Source: Zasmidium citrigriseum (lineage: Eukaryota > Ascomycota > Dothideomycetes > Mycosphaerellales > Mycosphaerellaceae). From it: 64,000 nucleotides of DNA. The position numbers and the translations under genes were made by a program. Shown piece by piece: positions 22,317-34,350 of the stretch (its first letter is position 1; the number at the start of each line of letters is the position of its first letter). The DNA lies in NCBI GenBank assembly GCA_002786025.1, contig NHNW01000033.1, positions 620,001-684,000 of the forward strand, written 5' to 3'. The notes under the pieces were generated by a model. That model worked only from the letters and a program-made list of their open reading frames with translations, was not told the DNA's origin and did not search any database.

Positions 22317-24354
22317 ATGGTTGTCGGTATGTCTGGCTGGCTGCCGGGGTCGGATCTGTACGCTCCCGCTGCACTCGATTCGTATTCACATTGGGAGCAA
22401 TCATTCGACTACGAGCCGATCAACAGAGGTTCCAACATCATCCGTCTGGTTAGATTGACGGCAGGTGGGCAGCCCAATGAAGTGTGTTGCAATGTCACCA
22501 CCCACTCCCTGTCGAACCCGCCAGGATATACAGCGTTATCATACACCTGGGGTCGACCGGACAAAGACTGCAGCATTCGGTTGAATGGCCAACGTCATAT
22601 GGTGCGCAAGAATCTCTTGCGCTTCCTTGCCCACGCTCGAGATCTCCCGCGTCTGAGAGATCGTTTCTTTTGGATAGACGCTCTGTGCATTGATCAATTC
22701 AATCCTGATGAGCGAACGCATCAGGTCTCTCAAATGGCAGAGATATACAGAAGGGCAAAAGAAGTTCTGGTTTGGCTTGGCCCTGCGTACAGGAACAGCG
22801 ATTTGGCCACGACCATGTTGACAAAGACGAAACACACCAAAGGTCTGTGGGCGACCGCAGCGGGATCTGGTGTCCGTCGCTTATGCCAAAGACCCTACTG
22901 GAGTCGTCTGTGGGTAGTGCAGGAACTGACGCTGGCCAAATCTGTACTCGTGCTTTGCGGGAAAATGGCACTTCCTTGGTCGTATCTGGGAGCATTCTTG
23001 ACTGCAGCTGTCAACAAGATGCCGCAACGACTTTCCAGTCATGCTATCACGGAATATATCGCTTTCAGAGAAAGCGAAGCGCTTTCGATGCTTGGTCAAC
23101 TGTACAATTCTCAATCCAATCCCCAGCTCTATCACCAGATCTTGGCCTTCCAACACCTACAATGTGCGGAACCGCGGGACAAGATCTATGCGTTGCTGGG
23201 GATAGTACAGTCCGGCCATGAGGACATCTGGCCTGATTACAGGATCTCGCTCCGGAAGCTGCTACACAACGTACTTCGTAACTATCAAAAATTGCATCCC
23301 CCAAGTCGTCTGGAAGATGTCATTCACCAGTGCCATGCACTTGCAACGCTAATGGATCTGGCGCCAGGCGCACTCCTCGATTTCGCTGACACCTGTGTCG
23401 ACTCTGAGGTCCCTTCAGACGATGTACTGGCGTTGTACGGCCTGCATGAGAATGGGCAGCTGCCTTCACCGACTGGCCTGTTCCTCATGTATTGGTGGGC
23501 ACTGGCGCACAATCATGCCAAAGTCTTGGATCTCTGGCACAGACAATTTGGACTGGATGCCATTCAGGATGTTTTCCTGACGAACATACGCCACGGCAAT
23601 GCCGATATGGTCAAGCTGATGCTCAGCAGCGGACTGTTGAATCCTGACCACCACCACGGCCTTGATGAAAGTGCTCTGCGCCGCCTTGTCCAACTGGAGA
23701 ACGATGGCACTACAGCACACACATGGCGTATTCGTCAAGTCGGGGTACTGCTCTCTGCATTGAAACGACGGCAATATGATGTCGCCAGGATTCTGCTCGA
23801 CGGCAGTACCATTCCCGAACATGTCATCGATGCATGTATCCGGCACTGCCACGAGACCGGCCACGATACCGAGTGGTTTGTTTTGCTTTGGGGGAAAGGT
23901 ACATCGCACCTGCAGTTTTCATCGCAGCCCAAGATCAACGCCCGCATCACCTCACCCTCTGCGGCCGCAGAACATGGACGCAAGGACTCAGTACAGGATA
24001 CGTTTGATTATTCAACATGCGAGGCTGGCAGCACAACCTCACCGACATGCGTTCTGCACTGCGACTGTGGTCTTGAGAGGTCCACCTCGAGAGAGATTGC
24101 TGTGTGAACAAAATTCCGATCCATTATCCGTGCGTACAGGTTTCGATCTCGAAATACTCCTGAAAATCGGCTTGGATCAACACATGGACGTGTGGACTTT
24201 CGCCGAAATTGCCGTTCAAGCAGGAAGGGGAATACTCTCGCGGATGTGCAAATCCGAAGCATACCAGCAGCGAGAATGTGACATCGCTCTTCTGCTCGAT
24301 CGTACACTCGAAACAGCAGAGACGGTACACGAAGGAGTACGTCGAATAGTATGA
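22317..24354 (+). CDS. HET-domain protein with ankyrin-like C-terminal half (3' end modelled with one intron)
   Basis: The start is the ATG at 22,317. HET blocks are clear: GYTALSYTWGRP, RFFWIDALCIDQFNPDERTHQV, MAEIYRRAKEVLVWLGP, WSRLWVVQELTLAKSV and AEPRDKIYALLGIV. The first exon is open to a stop at 24,105-24,107. Its last 70 residues there are low-complexity Ser/Thr/Cys and unlike the rest. I prefer a 241-bp intron, 23,899..24,139 (donor GTACAT, acceptor TACAG), which joins phase 1 to phase 1 and continues as GFDLEILLKIGLDQHMDVW to a stop at 24,354. This tail resembles the preceding repeat-like segment DVFLTNIRHGNADMVKLML (degenerate ankyrin-type helices). Function: probable non-self recognition or cell-death trigger, by family. 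The 3' model is an inference; the unspliced alternative ends at 24,107. Confidence 0.78.
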
Positions 24355-24665
24355 TTCAGGCACCAGAATGAACGGTATCGACGGCTGTGATGGTTCGCTG
24401 CCTGGAGCTCGGCCTTCGGGCTTGTGCAGCAGCTCTCGTCCGTCCTTGGCCGAGGGCTTTGGAGACGATCATAGAGACCTGTGCCACAACACTCTCAGCT
24501 CTTGGCAGAAAGAAGATCAATGCCCATAATCAAGTCCGGAGAAAAGCTTCTGGAGACCGACAGGAAGAGGATAAATACAGCCGCGAGACATCTATCTTTC
24601 TCAAGATCCAATCACTGGTTTGGCTACCGTTTGACAGATTCTCTTTCGCACACGGACTGCTCAAG
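24355..24665. other. Intergenic region
   Basis: 311 bp between two plus-strand genes; the reading frame of the next gene is open upstream, but the first family-like residues follow the ATG at 24,666. Only a presumed promoter. Confidence 0.4.
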
Positions 24666-25736
24666 ATGTCTTCAACGAATCTGACAACGACCGCTCGACT
24701 CCAATGCGTCAAGAAAGGCGGTCCAATGGAGATTGTGCAAGTTCCATACCCAACCGCTGGACCAGGAGAAGTCTTAGTGCGCAACAAAGTCGTGGCATTC
24801 AACCTCGTGGACACGAAGCAACGGGACCTGGGCGTTCTCGGGGACAATTGGCCCTGCGTGCTCGGGCTTGAAGGTGGTGGAGTAGTCGAAGCCATTGGCG
24901 AAGCAGTGTCATCTTTGAAAGTCGGTGATGAGGTCGCGGGATGGGAGATGGAGGCGTTCCAGGAGAGAGTGGTCGTGAGGGAGAGTCTCCTGTTCAAAAA
25001 GCCGCAGAATCTGACGTTGGTCGAGGCTGCTTCAGTTCCGTAAGTCGATAAAACCGCCTCATTGTCTGTCAACCAAAGTTGATGAGGTTGAAATAGGGAT
25101 TGCTTCGTCACTGCCGTCTCTGCGATTCATACAGCCCTCGACATCCCGATTCCATTCCTGAGGAGCCTGGAAGCCAAAGGAGAGCCGCCGTCTTCCGTCC
25201 TTGTCCTTGGCGGTGCTTCTGCCGTTGGAGCGAATGTCGTCCAGATCTTGCGTGTGGCGTATCCTTCGCTGCCCATTCTTGCGACAGCTTCGCCGAAGCA
25301 CCATGCCCATATCACCAGCCTCGGTGCGTCTGCGGTCGTCGATTACCGGTCGAAGTCCGTCGTCGCGGATCTAAAAGCTGCTTCAGTAGATGGCAAAGGA
25401 GTAGATGTCATCATCGACTGTGTCTCGGCCGGCGCAACCCAGACGGACATATGCGATGTGTTTGACAGCGCTGGTTGGAAGAGATACAGTCAAGTGATGA
25501 CCAGTATTGATATCCCAGTGCCAGAGGGCGTCACCAAGATCATCGCTTCTGCGAACTTTGCAATGGAGGGAGCAGGAGGAGATGGTATCATTCCAGCGTT
25601 GACGGAGTTGTTGGAAGATGGGACGTACAAGCTGCCACTGCCGGCGAGGGTGGTTGGTCATGGGCTTGATGAATTGCCGAGTGTTCTTGATAGGGTAAAG
25701 AAGGCCAGCGGCGAGAAGCTTTTGCTTACGTTGTAG
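24666..25736 (+). CDS. Medium-chain dehydrogenase/reductase, quinone- or enoyl-reductase type
   Basis: Exons 24666..25039 and 25097..25736 give 337 residues; the 57-bp intron has GTAAGT and AATAG. The N-terminal GroES-like domain has GPGEVLVRNKVVAFNLVDTK, VLGLEGGGVVEAIG and VGDEVAG. After EAASVPDCFVTA comes the Rossmann domain with VLVLGGASAVGANVVQI (an AxxGxG-like NADPH motif) and VDVIIDCVSAGATQ. The zinc-liganding Cys/His pairs of classical alcohol dehydrogenases are not visible, so a zinc-independent quinone/enoyl reductase is more likely. Family knowledge: NADPH-dependent reduction of activated C=C bonds; members also serve as trans-acting enoyl reductases in polyketide clusters, but no PKS is near. 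Probably a cytosolic detoxification enzyme. Start chosen at MSSTNLTT because the upstream in-frame extension does not resemble the family. Confidence 0.85.
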
Positions 25737-26022
25737 CAGTGTACCGAAAGGCAATCGACATTTTGCTTGGTCGACCCTCGGGTTTCTGGCGAGGCTCCGG
25801 TTGTGATTGTGTAGTATGCAGCGTAGCTTTCGAAGCTTTCGAAGGAGCAAGATGACGCAAATCCTGAACAGCACTTCAACTCCGCCTTCCCCCAAGACAA
25901 CTCTCGGCCATCTATTCGTCCTTACGAAAGAAAGGTATGTAGTCTCACGAGCTTTCCAAGAGATCAGATCCAAGGACCGGTCGATTAGCAAGTCTTCAAA
26001 TATCCGTCAGGTTTGAGTCGCC

Positions 26023-27633
26023 ATGTCATCTGGCGATGGATTCCAGCTTACTGCCGCCATAACCACAGAGCATGGTCCTGTTCGGGGTGCAGTCTATGGC
26101 GGAATGCGTCGATGGCTCGGCATTCCATACGCTTCGCCGCCGCTTTGTGAGCTTCGCTGGCGGCCTCCTGTGCCTCCGGCCCGATGGACGAAGCCGCTTC
26201 TTGCTCTGTCATTCAAAGAACCTTGTGCTCAAGATCACGGCTGCTTTCCAGGCTTCGCTCATCCAAGCTCCACCGAAGACTGCCTCTATCTCAACGCTTT
26301 TGCCCCTTCAGCTCGCGATGGCAACCTGCTCCCAGTGATGGTCTGGATTCCAGGTGGTGGCTTGGTTGGCGGAGCTGCGAGCGATTACGATCCTGTGCGT
26401 CTCGTCTGTGACGGCAATGTGGTCTTCGTCTCGATTGATTATCGCTTGGGCCTCTTCGGATTCTTCTCTCATCCAGCTATCAACGCCGAAGACCACGAGC
26501 CTGGAAATTACGGCTTCATGGATCAGCAAGCGGCTCTTCGATGGGTGCAGGCCAACATTCATCGCTTCGGAGGAGATCGCAACAATGTGACCATCTTTGG
26601 CGAATCTGCAGGAGGGTATTGTGTCGCAACACATCTTGCGTCGCCATCTTCGAGAGGTCTCTTCCACAAAGCCATTGTCCAGAGCGGAGCTGCGCCTTTC
26701 ACCATCCCGCAGCCTACAGTCGAAGAGTTGGAGCAGCGGGGAGTTCAAGTTGGAGCAGCAGCCGGATGTAGCGATCAAAGTGCGGCCAGTTTGCGAGCGA
26801 TCTCGACATCGAGACTCCTGGAAGTCAACGCAATGCCGGCGGGGCTCTTCGCACCCGCTCGCTTCCCGTTTGGCTTGATGGGAGATGGTAAGAATGTGCC
26901 ATATCGATTGCCTGAGCGATTCGCCCGTGGAGAGCATGCTGACGTCCCGCTGATGATGGGTGTTACGAAGAACGAGACGACTTGGTTCCAGGCAATGGAG
27001 GAGATATCCACGGGGAAGGTTCTTGGCCGCGACGACTATCCCGCCGCCTTGCCAAAAGCACTTCGTGGAGCATTCGTTGGGAAGCTAGTCGGGTTCAAGG
27101 TTGCGCAGAATCAGGTTGATAGCATATTGGAGCGCTATCCCATCTCGCAATACCATGCGACGAGGCGAGCCATTGGAGCTGTGATTAGTGATGCTGGACC
27201 GGTGCTGGCTGGTTCTCGAGCTGCGAGGATTGCGAGGAAGTTTGGAGAGGTGTATCTGTACGAGTTTGACGTCGACGATGCTCCAGTCTCATGGCCGCAG
27301 GTGAGCTTCCCGTACGACTCGGCGCATACGCAGGAGCTGCAGTTCCTTTTCCATCGATTCCGCGGCGGCGCTGGTGTTGCGCATGATCTTGGCCAGTCGC
27401 ATAAGCAATTGAGAGGTCGGATAGTGCGGTATTGGACGAACTTTGCAAGAGGCGGCGGTCCGAACGACGAATATATGGAAGGAGGTCCTGAATGGCCGTC
27501 GCATCAGCCTGACAGTGAGCTCGTGATATGGCTCCGGGCGCCTATGCCATTGGCGGTGTCTGGATGGGCGCAATCGCATCTGCTCGACTTTTGGGAGAAC
27601 GTTGCGCAAGGAAAGGCGACTGCGCAGTTGTAA
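26023..27633 (+). CDS. Type B carboxylesterase/lipase
   Basis: Intronless, 536 residues. The nucleophile elbow FGESAGGYCV places the catalytic Ser at about residue 195. The family signatures EDCLYLNAFAP and GNYGFMDQQAALRWVQ are present, and the probable catalytic His is residue 435 in SAHTQELQFLF. The oxyanion-hole region reads VWIPGGGL, where most relatives have HGGG, so the usual His is replaced by Pro. There is no signal peptide (N-terminus MSSGDGFQLTAAITTEHGPV), which suggests an intracellular enzyme, unlike many secreted fungal lipases. Family knowledge: hydrolysis of carboxylic esters, often xenobiotic or mycotoxin esters; substrate not predictable. It is the last gene before the repeat block, whose CpA-depleted sequence begins about 0.5 kb downstream, yet its frame is intact and shows no excess of TAG/TAA. 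Confidence 0.88.
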   Translation: MSSGDGFQLTAAITTEHGPVRGAVYGGMRRWLGIPYASPPLCELRWRPPVPPARWTKPLLALSFKEPCAQDHGCFPGFAHPSSTEDCLYLNAFAPSARDGNLLPVMVWIPGGGLVGGAASDYDPVRLVCDGNVVFVSIDYRLGLFGFFSHPAINAEDHEPGNYGFMDQQAALRWVQANIHRFGGDRNNVTIFGESAGGYCVATHLASPSSRGLFHKAIVQSGAAPFTIPQPTVEELEQRGVQVGAAAGCSDQSAASLRAISTSRLLEVNAMPAGLFAPARFPFGLMGDGKNVPYRLPERFARGEHADVPLMMGVTKNETTWFQAMEEISTGKVLGRDDYPAALPKALRGAFVGKLVGFKVAQNQVDSILERYPISQYHATRRAIGAVISDAGPVLAGSRAARIARKFGEVYLYEFDVDDAPVSWPQVSFPYDSAHTQELQFLFHRFRGGAGVAHDLGQSHKQLRGRIVRYWTNFARGGGPNDEYMEGGPEWPSHQPDSELVIWLRAPMPLAVSGWAQSHLLDFWENVAQGKATAQL

Positions 27634-28150
27634 TGTCACTCCAGCGACGACGGCATCTCTCCAGAAACGTCAAGATATATCCCAACAACAAGCGTTCACG
27701 TACGCCTTGTACTCTGGTAGCTTCGCGCATATCCGCCTCACGCTTTCTGATTCACAGGATCGATCCAGACGCTTCTTTCCTTGTTTCTTCGAAGTCTGCT
27801 TCTGCTCCCGCTCGATTTCGTCGTCGAAAGATTTCGCCATGGACAACGACATTGTCAGAAATGCTACGAGATGAAGTCTGGAGCCCTGGAAGTTACATGG
27901 TTCGATGTCAACCTTCTCGTTTGCATCGAACTCGTGGAGACATTGCCCTGCCACATCCTTCCAATCTCTGCATTGATAACACCGACAGATCGATCGATCT
28001 GCCTCACCCTCGTCCTCCAAGGAGTCCCCTTTTCAATACGGCTGGTAATCACCATCTACAGCCACGAACTCTACATCCAAACGCTTTGATGATCGAAAGG
28101 GTATCCACTTATACTATGGAATGAGCGGGTTGAGGAACCAGCTACTCGTC
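27634..28150. other. Gene-free edge between euchromatin and the repeat block
   Basis: About 520 bp of normal composition (CA and TG common). Overlapping short ORFs on both strands show no family features. CA/TG become scarce between about 28,170 and 28,400 and almost vanish after that. Confidence 0.5.
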
Positions 28151-30692
28151 TTAGCTTTGGATACTTCTAGTTAATATCTCTTTATACATCGCTTAAGAAG
28201 TAGTATATAGTTAAAGTTCGACTCGAGGCTACAATCTATCGATATCTTTAGGTGCTAACTCTTCGTATTCTTAAGTCCTATTAAGTACGATCTAAGTCTC
28301 TTATAATCTTAGAGCTAGAACTAAGTTTGTATCTACCGCTCTATATAATATATTAGAGCGAGACTAAAGCGCGGATTCTACTATAGTATCTTACAATCGC
28401 TTTAGAACTAGATTCTCCCTATTTAGAAGTTATAATACTAGAGAACGTACGAAAGTTTAGTATCCTTATATTTACTTATAGGATTTCGAGCTTCCTTTTC
28501 GTCTCTTCTAGTATATTCGATAATAGAGATATTAGAACCGAGGCCCGTACGACCGCTAGGACTATCGCTATATATATACCCTATAGTTAGGATAACTACT
28601 AAGATCGAAAGCCTTATTATAAACGTTAATATTAATACCTCTATATAAAGCTTTTCGTACTACTTATAAAAGAAAACGAGCTACCTATACTATCCTCTCG
28701 TACTAGAGAGAAGGCCTAGAAGCTTAAATATACTTAGTAGTACTCTTCTACTAAGATATAATTATCCGAAGTACTATTATTAATATCCTAAGTATTATAA
28801 GTCCTAGGTTAGTAAAATAAAGAAGCTTTAAAGAGTAGGCGCTAGAAGTTAGATCCTAACCGCGCTAAGAAAGAATAATACTATTATTAGAAGCGGCTAC
28901 TTTAAGGGACTCTATATAAGAATAGGTATAAATACGCCGCTCTAACGATATATAATATAGCGGTTATAATATAGGCGGTTAGTCTTACTTTATAGGCTTT
29001 AGTAACGAGGTTATACTTCTTATATATATAGATATAGCCTATATTAATTCGATAGAGGTCTATCGCTAACTATCTATCTAGGCTAACTCTACTTATCTAT
29101 AGCGGTCTTTATCCTTAGAGAAAGAGTATCTATCTAATCGATATTTAATCGAAAACTCTAAAATACTAATATAGAAGTCGACTATAGCCTCGACGTATAG
29201 TCTTATTAGCTTTAAGATTATAGAAGCGTCTATACTTACTCTTAGAAGTCGCTAAATAGTAGAGGATACCTAGCTAGTAGAAGTTCTAAAGCTTAAGTAT
29301 TCTACTATCTCGTTTAGCTATCTATTAATCTTATTTATCTAATAAGCTTAGGGATATAAAGATTCCTCCCCTTAACGCCGATAACTACTTAATATTTAGC
29401 CTCCTTCTAGCTTTAGAATTAGGTTATTAGACGATAATAGATATTCTACGCTCTCCTAGAACTCTTAGCTTAAAGTACTTATTATAAGCTTAACCTTAGT
29501 CTTAAGTTAGTTTAATATACTATTAACGAGAACGAGCCTAAAATTATTTTATCCTTATTCTTTATTATTATAAAAAGAATACTAATCTTTATATAGACTC
29601 GTACGTATTATATTAGCCTATAGCCTCCTTATACTACCTTCTAGTAGTACCTTATATATTAGAGATTAATCCTTAGGTCTCTTTAATACTATAATATTAG
29701 TCTATTCTCGATATACCTATTAAGAATAACTTTAACCTAGCTAAAATAGCTATACTAAGGGACTAGAGGTTAATTCGAGTATAGAGTAGTAGTAGAGTCT
29801 AACCCTAGGGTTATAGATAACTATAAACTACTAACGATCTACTTTTAGGCGTAGATACTACTATTTTACTTACTATAGGGAGCTCGAAAGGTAATAATAT
29901 TAATTAGAAGAGGTATATAAAGGCTTTATACTCTAAAGGCGAGTAGTAAGTTTAATCCTTAAAACCTAGGATAACTACGAGAAGCTACTACTCTATCTTA
30001 TAGCTCTTATTACTTAAGAACTTCTAAGGCTTCTAGTAATACTCTACGTAGTCGAAGATAGGTAGAAGTAAGTCCGCTTCCCCTTCTTTACGAAAGCTAT
30101 AACCTATAGACCTATCCTTAATAGAGCGTAGTAGCCTTATTACTAATTAAATAGTTACGTAAGCGAAGTAGTATAATTATAACTCGTCGATTTAGATATA
30201 TTATAGGTACTACTATTATAGAGAGTACTTTAGCTAGGACGAGCTTATAAAATTAAATACTTCTCTCTAGATTACTAATATATCCTTATATATTATATTT
30301 AGGCTAGCTCTCCTACTAATACTAGTATAATAACTATATATTCTACTCTTAAACGTACTCTAGAGGCTAAGTAATATAGAGTATAATTAGCTAAATATCC
30401 TATCCGTTTTAGTAGAAAGTATTAGCTTAGCGTATAATAGCTCCTCTAATATTCGATAGCTTTTTAAGTAAGCTTCCCTAATAAGTATCGATCTATTATA
30501 CTCTAGATCTAGGCTCTCTAGGAAGTCTTTAGAGATAAAGGTACTTTATACCTTTACTTAATATCTCTTTAGATAGAGATAGATCTAAGTAAGTACTTTA
30601 AGTAGTATCTTTCGACCTCTTTAGTTAATAGCTTATACTCTAGTATAAGCTAGTTATAGTACTACTCTTTAAGCCTACTTTCTCTAGTATAT
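28151..30692. repeat. RIP-degraded repeat of unrecognised type (left part)
   Basis: 2.5 kb of AT-rich sequence almost free of CA and TG dinucleotides. No ORF of note, because TAG and TAA are frequent in all frames. It is interrupted at 30,692/30,693 by the gypsy element. The sequence after 37,488 is therefore its continuation, and may belong with the DUF6589-like relic further on. I could not identify termini. Confidence 0.6.
30688..30692. repeat. Target-site duplication TATAT (left copy)
   Basis: Identical to 37,489-37,493. Five bases is the usual Ty3/gypsy duplication length. Confidence 0.8.
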
Positions 30693-30876
30693 TATAAGGG
30701 GCCGATAATAGGGTATAGGCGTAATAGTTAAATATTCGATAGACTATCTAAGAGGTAGCTAGGAAGCCGAGGTAGTTATAGGAAAGCGGGTACTAAGCCG
30801 ATAGTACGGTACGGGCCGAGCCGCGAGTTACGTAATAGCGTATTACTTACGTAGAGTCTAAGCTAGGCCTATTATA
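30693..30876 (-). repeat. 3' LTR of the 30.7-37.5 kb gypsy element
   Basis: 184 bp. It differs from the other LTR at six positions, all transitions. Its terminal TG and CA have become TA at both ends. Confidence 0.92.
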
Positions 30877-30891
30877 CTACCCCCCCCTCTA
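30877..30891 (-). other. Polypurine tract of the gypsy element
   Basis: Minus strand reads TAGAGGGGGGGGTAG directly against the 3' LTR, the expected primer site for plus-strand DNA synthesis, which confirms element orientation. Confidence 0.75.
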
Positions 30892-31699
30892 GGCGGCGTA
30901 GTCCTCTATAGTCGTACGCTATAACCTTAAGTAGCGAGTATTACTCGAGCGAAGAGGTAGTCGTCTTCGTTATTATCTAAGATAGCGGCGTTATTACCGT
31001 CTACGCTACTCTTTAGCGTTACGAGCGCTAGATCCTACTATACTAGCGGGCTAGTAACCTTAGCCTATATTAGGGTATTATCTAATCTACTAGAGGTTAA
31101 GCGGTCTATACTACGAGTCGAGATAGTCTACTATTACGCGCTACCTAGTACTAGCTTAGCCGAGTAGTAACTAGCGGCTTCTATATTAATAGCGGTAGAA
31201 GCCGCTAGTACTAAACTATTAATCTCCTTAAGAGGTTTATAAGGTATCTACCCGGCTAGCGGGCGGAAGTTAGTATTAATAGGCTTATCTAGATAGTCGG
31301 AGTAGAAGTCCGCTACTACCTCTAGTATATCTTTAAATATACGCTAAGCGGGCTCCTAAGTCGCCTAGCTATCTAAATATCCTTTCTACTTAATTAGGTA
31401 CTATATACCTTTACCTCTCTTTCTAGAGTCGAGGATTCGCTCTACGTACTAATACTTATCGATATAGCGGCTATTAGTATCGTTCGTAACTTCGATCGGC
31501 GGTAGTTAAGTACCCTCGTCGACGCCTAGCGGGTAGGGTCGTAGGCAATTAGTATTAAAGACGTTATACACGCTAACCGAGGCTAGGTTAAGGTCGACTT
31601 CGAAGGCATTGTTAGTTAGAACCTTCGTAATAGCGACTAGGCCGTACTACTTAATATCGAGCTTCTTAGACAGTCTAGCTATAGTCTAGTTACGAGTAC

Positions 31700-34350
31700 T
31701 AATATAGACTCGGTCGCCTACTTAATATAATAGTAGCGCTATTCTATAGGCGTTAGTATAGTCGGCCTAAGTCTACTAGGCTAATTATAGTTAAAGGCGT
31801 AAGAACTCCTAGATCTACTATATATACTTAGCGAAGTTATCTACTACTACTACTAAAAGTCTCTAAGGTATAGGTAGGAGTTATAAGAGTAGCGTATTAA
31901 CTATCGTACGGAGGTTTCGTACGGTCTTAGTAAATATAGGCGAGACACCTATTAATTCGTAGATAAGGTTATTACGGGCAACTTAATAAAGGGGGAGCTA
32001 GTCTATCTAGTCGTCCTAGGTATAGTTAACATAGGCGCGGAAGTAGCGCTCTATCTCCTTATTAGTATTCTCGGCCTACCCGTCCGTCTATAGGTAGAAG
32101 GCTATCGATAAGCGGTAGTTAATACCTAAAAGCTAGTAGAGTCTAGTCTAGAATACTAAGATCTACTAGGTTCCTCTATCGCTAATAACGTTTAGCGGGA
32201 GGCCGTAGTATCTATAGTACCTATTAACGAAGGCGTAGGCGACGTACTCTACCTCTATAGACTAGACGGCTATAAGCTCGACCCCCTTGCCTATACGGTC
32301 CGTAATAGTAAGAATGTTACTATACTTAAGACCGTTAAGGGACGACTTACTAGGTAGTAGAGAAACGACGAAGTCTATAGTAATATCGTCCTAAAGCTAA
32401 AAGGGTATAGGTAGCGACTAAAGTAGGGCTATCCGTACGTTATTAGAAGGTTTATTAGAAAGACAGTTATAATACGTCTAAGCTACCTATCGAGCTATTT
32501 AAGAAATACCGGACTAGGTAAAGTTACGTTAGATAACGTCTAATATCTTAGCTCGGCCTACGTGTCCGTAGGAAGGGGATTTATAATAGTATCTAGTAAT
32601 CCGTCGCTAAAGGTCCCTATTAGGAGGGATATAGAGTATATATAACCTATAACGGTTCTTAACGTATATTAGACCGTCGACGACGTATACCTTACGGTCG
32701 TCTACCTTATTAGATCGGAGAAGCTTTACGGGCTAGCTACTCTAAATTTAGTATATAGCTTCTAGTACGGTTAGTTCTATATACGCCTTCCTAATATTAG
32801 GTAGGAGGGGATTATCGGTCGCTAGTTATATAAAACTAGAGCTAAGGTTAAGTATCCGGCTAGGCGGTAGAAGGATTCGATTCTACTACGTAAGTCGCGG
32901 GTTACTAGCGGTAGGCTTGTCTTATAGTCGTCGTGTAAGGCTATCTAGCTTTATACTCTATACCCCTAGTCTATAGATAACCTTAAAGTAAAACTACGAG
33001 AGGAATTCTACCTAGCGAGCTTGTCGTTAGTTAAGCTGTTTACTTATTATAAAGTACTCTAGGTTCTTATAGTCTAAATATACTAGAACGGGCCGACCTT
33101 CTTCGTTAGGGATAAGTTCGAAGTCCGTCTTAGCTTCGTCTATATCGGCGTTATAGTAATAGGCTATAAGCTCTAGCCTCTATTCCTCGAAGGCTTTAAT
33201 AATAGCTAGGAGCTCCTTATCGTAGATATTATAGTTATATTCCTATAGGGATATCTTCTTAGATATATAGGCGACTAGTCGAAGGATTCCGTCGTCGCCG
33301 CGTTAAGACAAGATAGCGGCTATAATAAAGTTAGAGGCGTCGGTCTCGAGGACTATCTTACGCCCTAGTACGAAGTAGGCTAGTACGGTATCGCTAGAGA
33401 AAGCGGCCTTAAGCTCCTTAAAAGCCGCTATATAGGCTAGGGACTAGCGCTAGGTAACGGGTTTACCGCCGTCCGTCTTACGCGTAAGTTAGGTAAGTAG
33501 TAGAGTAATACGAGAGAATAACCGTATAAAGCGACGATAGAAATTCGCAAAACCGAGGAAAGCTAATACCTCCTTTACCGTACATAGCGTCTCCTATACT
33601 TTAATAGCGTCTATCTTTACTAGGTCTATCCGTATACCGTTAGTACTAATAATAAGGCCGAGATACTTAGTTTCCTAGACGTGGAACTCGTATTTGTCGA
33701 TATCTAGCTATAGCCCTACTATACGGAGTCGGTTAAGCACCTTACGTACGTATTCTATATACTCTTCGTAGGTATTACTAAAGATAAGTAGGTTATCGAG
33801 GTAGGCCGATATAAAATCGTTAAGATATTCTCGGAGGGAGTCGTTAATGTAGGACTAGAATATACCCGGAGTATTATATAAGCTAAAAGGTATAACGAGG
33901 TACTCGAATTGTCCGTACCTCGTAGTAAAGGCTATCTTCTACTTATTGCCCTCTACGATCCGGATCCTATTAAATACTACGATAATATCTAGCTTCGTAT
34001 ACTACTTCTTATAGGTAATACGGTTTAGGGTGTCTTACATAAGCGGAATAGGATAGCGGCTCTTAACGGTAAGCTCGTTAAGGGCCCTAAAATCCTAATA
34101 GATACGTAGGCTACCTCCTAGCTTAGTAACGACGAGAACTTAGGCCACTACGGACGATATACTTAGACGGATATTACCCTTCGCTAGCTAGTCGTCTATC
34201 TATTTCTTAATTACTTCGTTCTCGACTATACCTATAGGGCGTAGCTTCTAATAGGGCGGTAACTTACCGTCTTTTAGGTAGATCTTATAATTAGTTAGTC
34301 GATACGGAGGAAGTTTATCGGCGTCTTATCGTAACTAAATATCCGCCTAT
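31700..34350 (-). pseudogene. pol relic (RT, RNase H, integrase) of the gypsy element
   Basis: Approximate limits. On the minus strand, around 33,960-33,790, the RT palm reads YGQFEYLVIPF, then the YLDN form of YxDD (the Asn codon at 33,794-33,792). RNase H features such as VLETDASNFIIAA, EYNYNIYDKELLAI and AFKELKAAFSSDTVL lie at about 33,450-33,000. Integrase-like sequence follows to about 31,700. Motif A of RT keeps its Asp (KLDIIVVFN). The stop codons I found in the stretches read are TAG/TAA at positions where relatives carry Gln or Trp; I saw no frameshift there. RIP-type mutation without insertions or deletions is the simplest reading. Confidence 0.8.

Noticed and set aside
27528..28124. 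198-codon ORF overlapping the carboxylesterase end
   Set aside because: Different frame from the esterase, no motif, Ser/Arg/Pro-rich composition typical of shadow frames.
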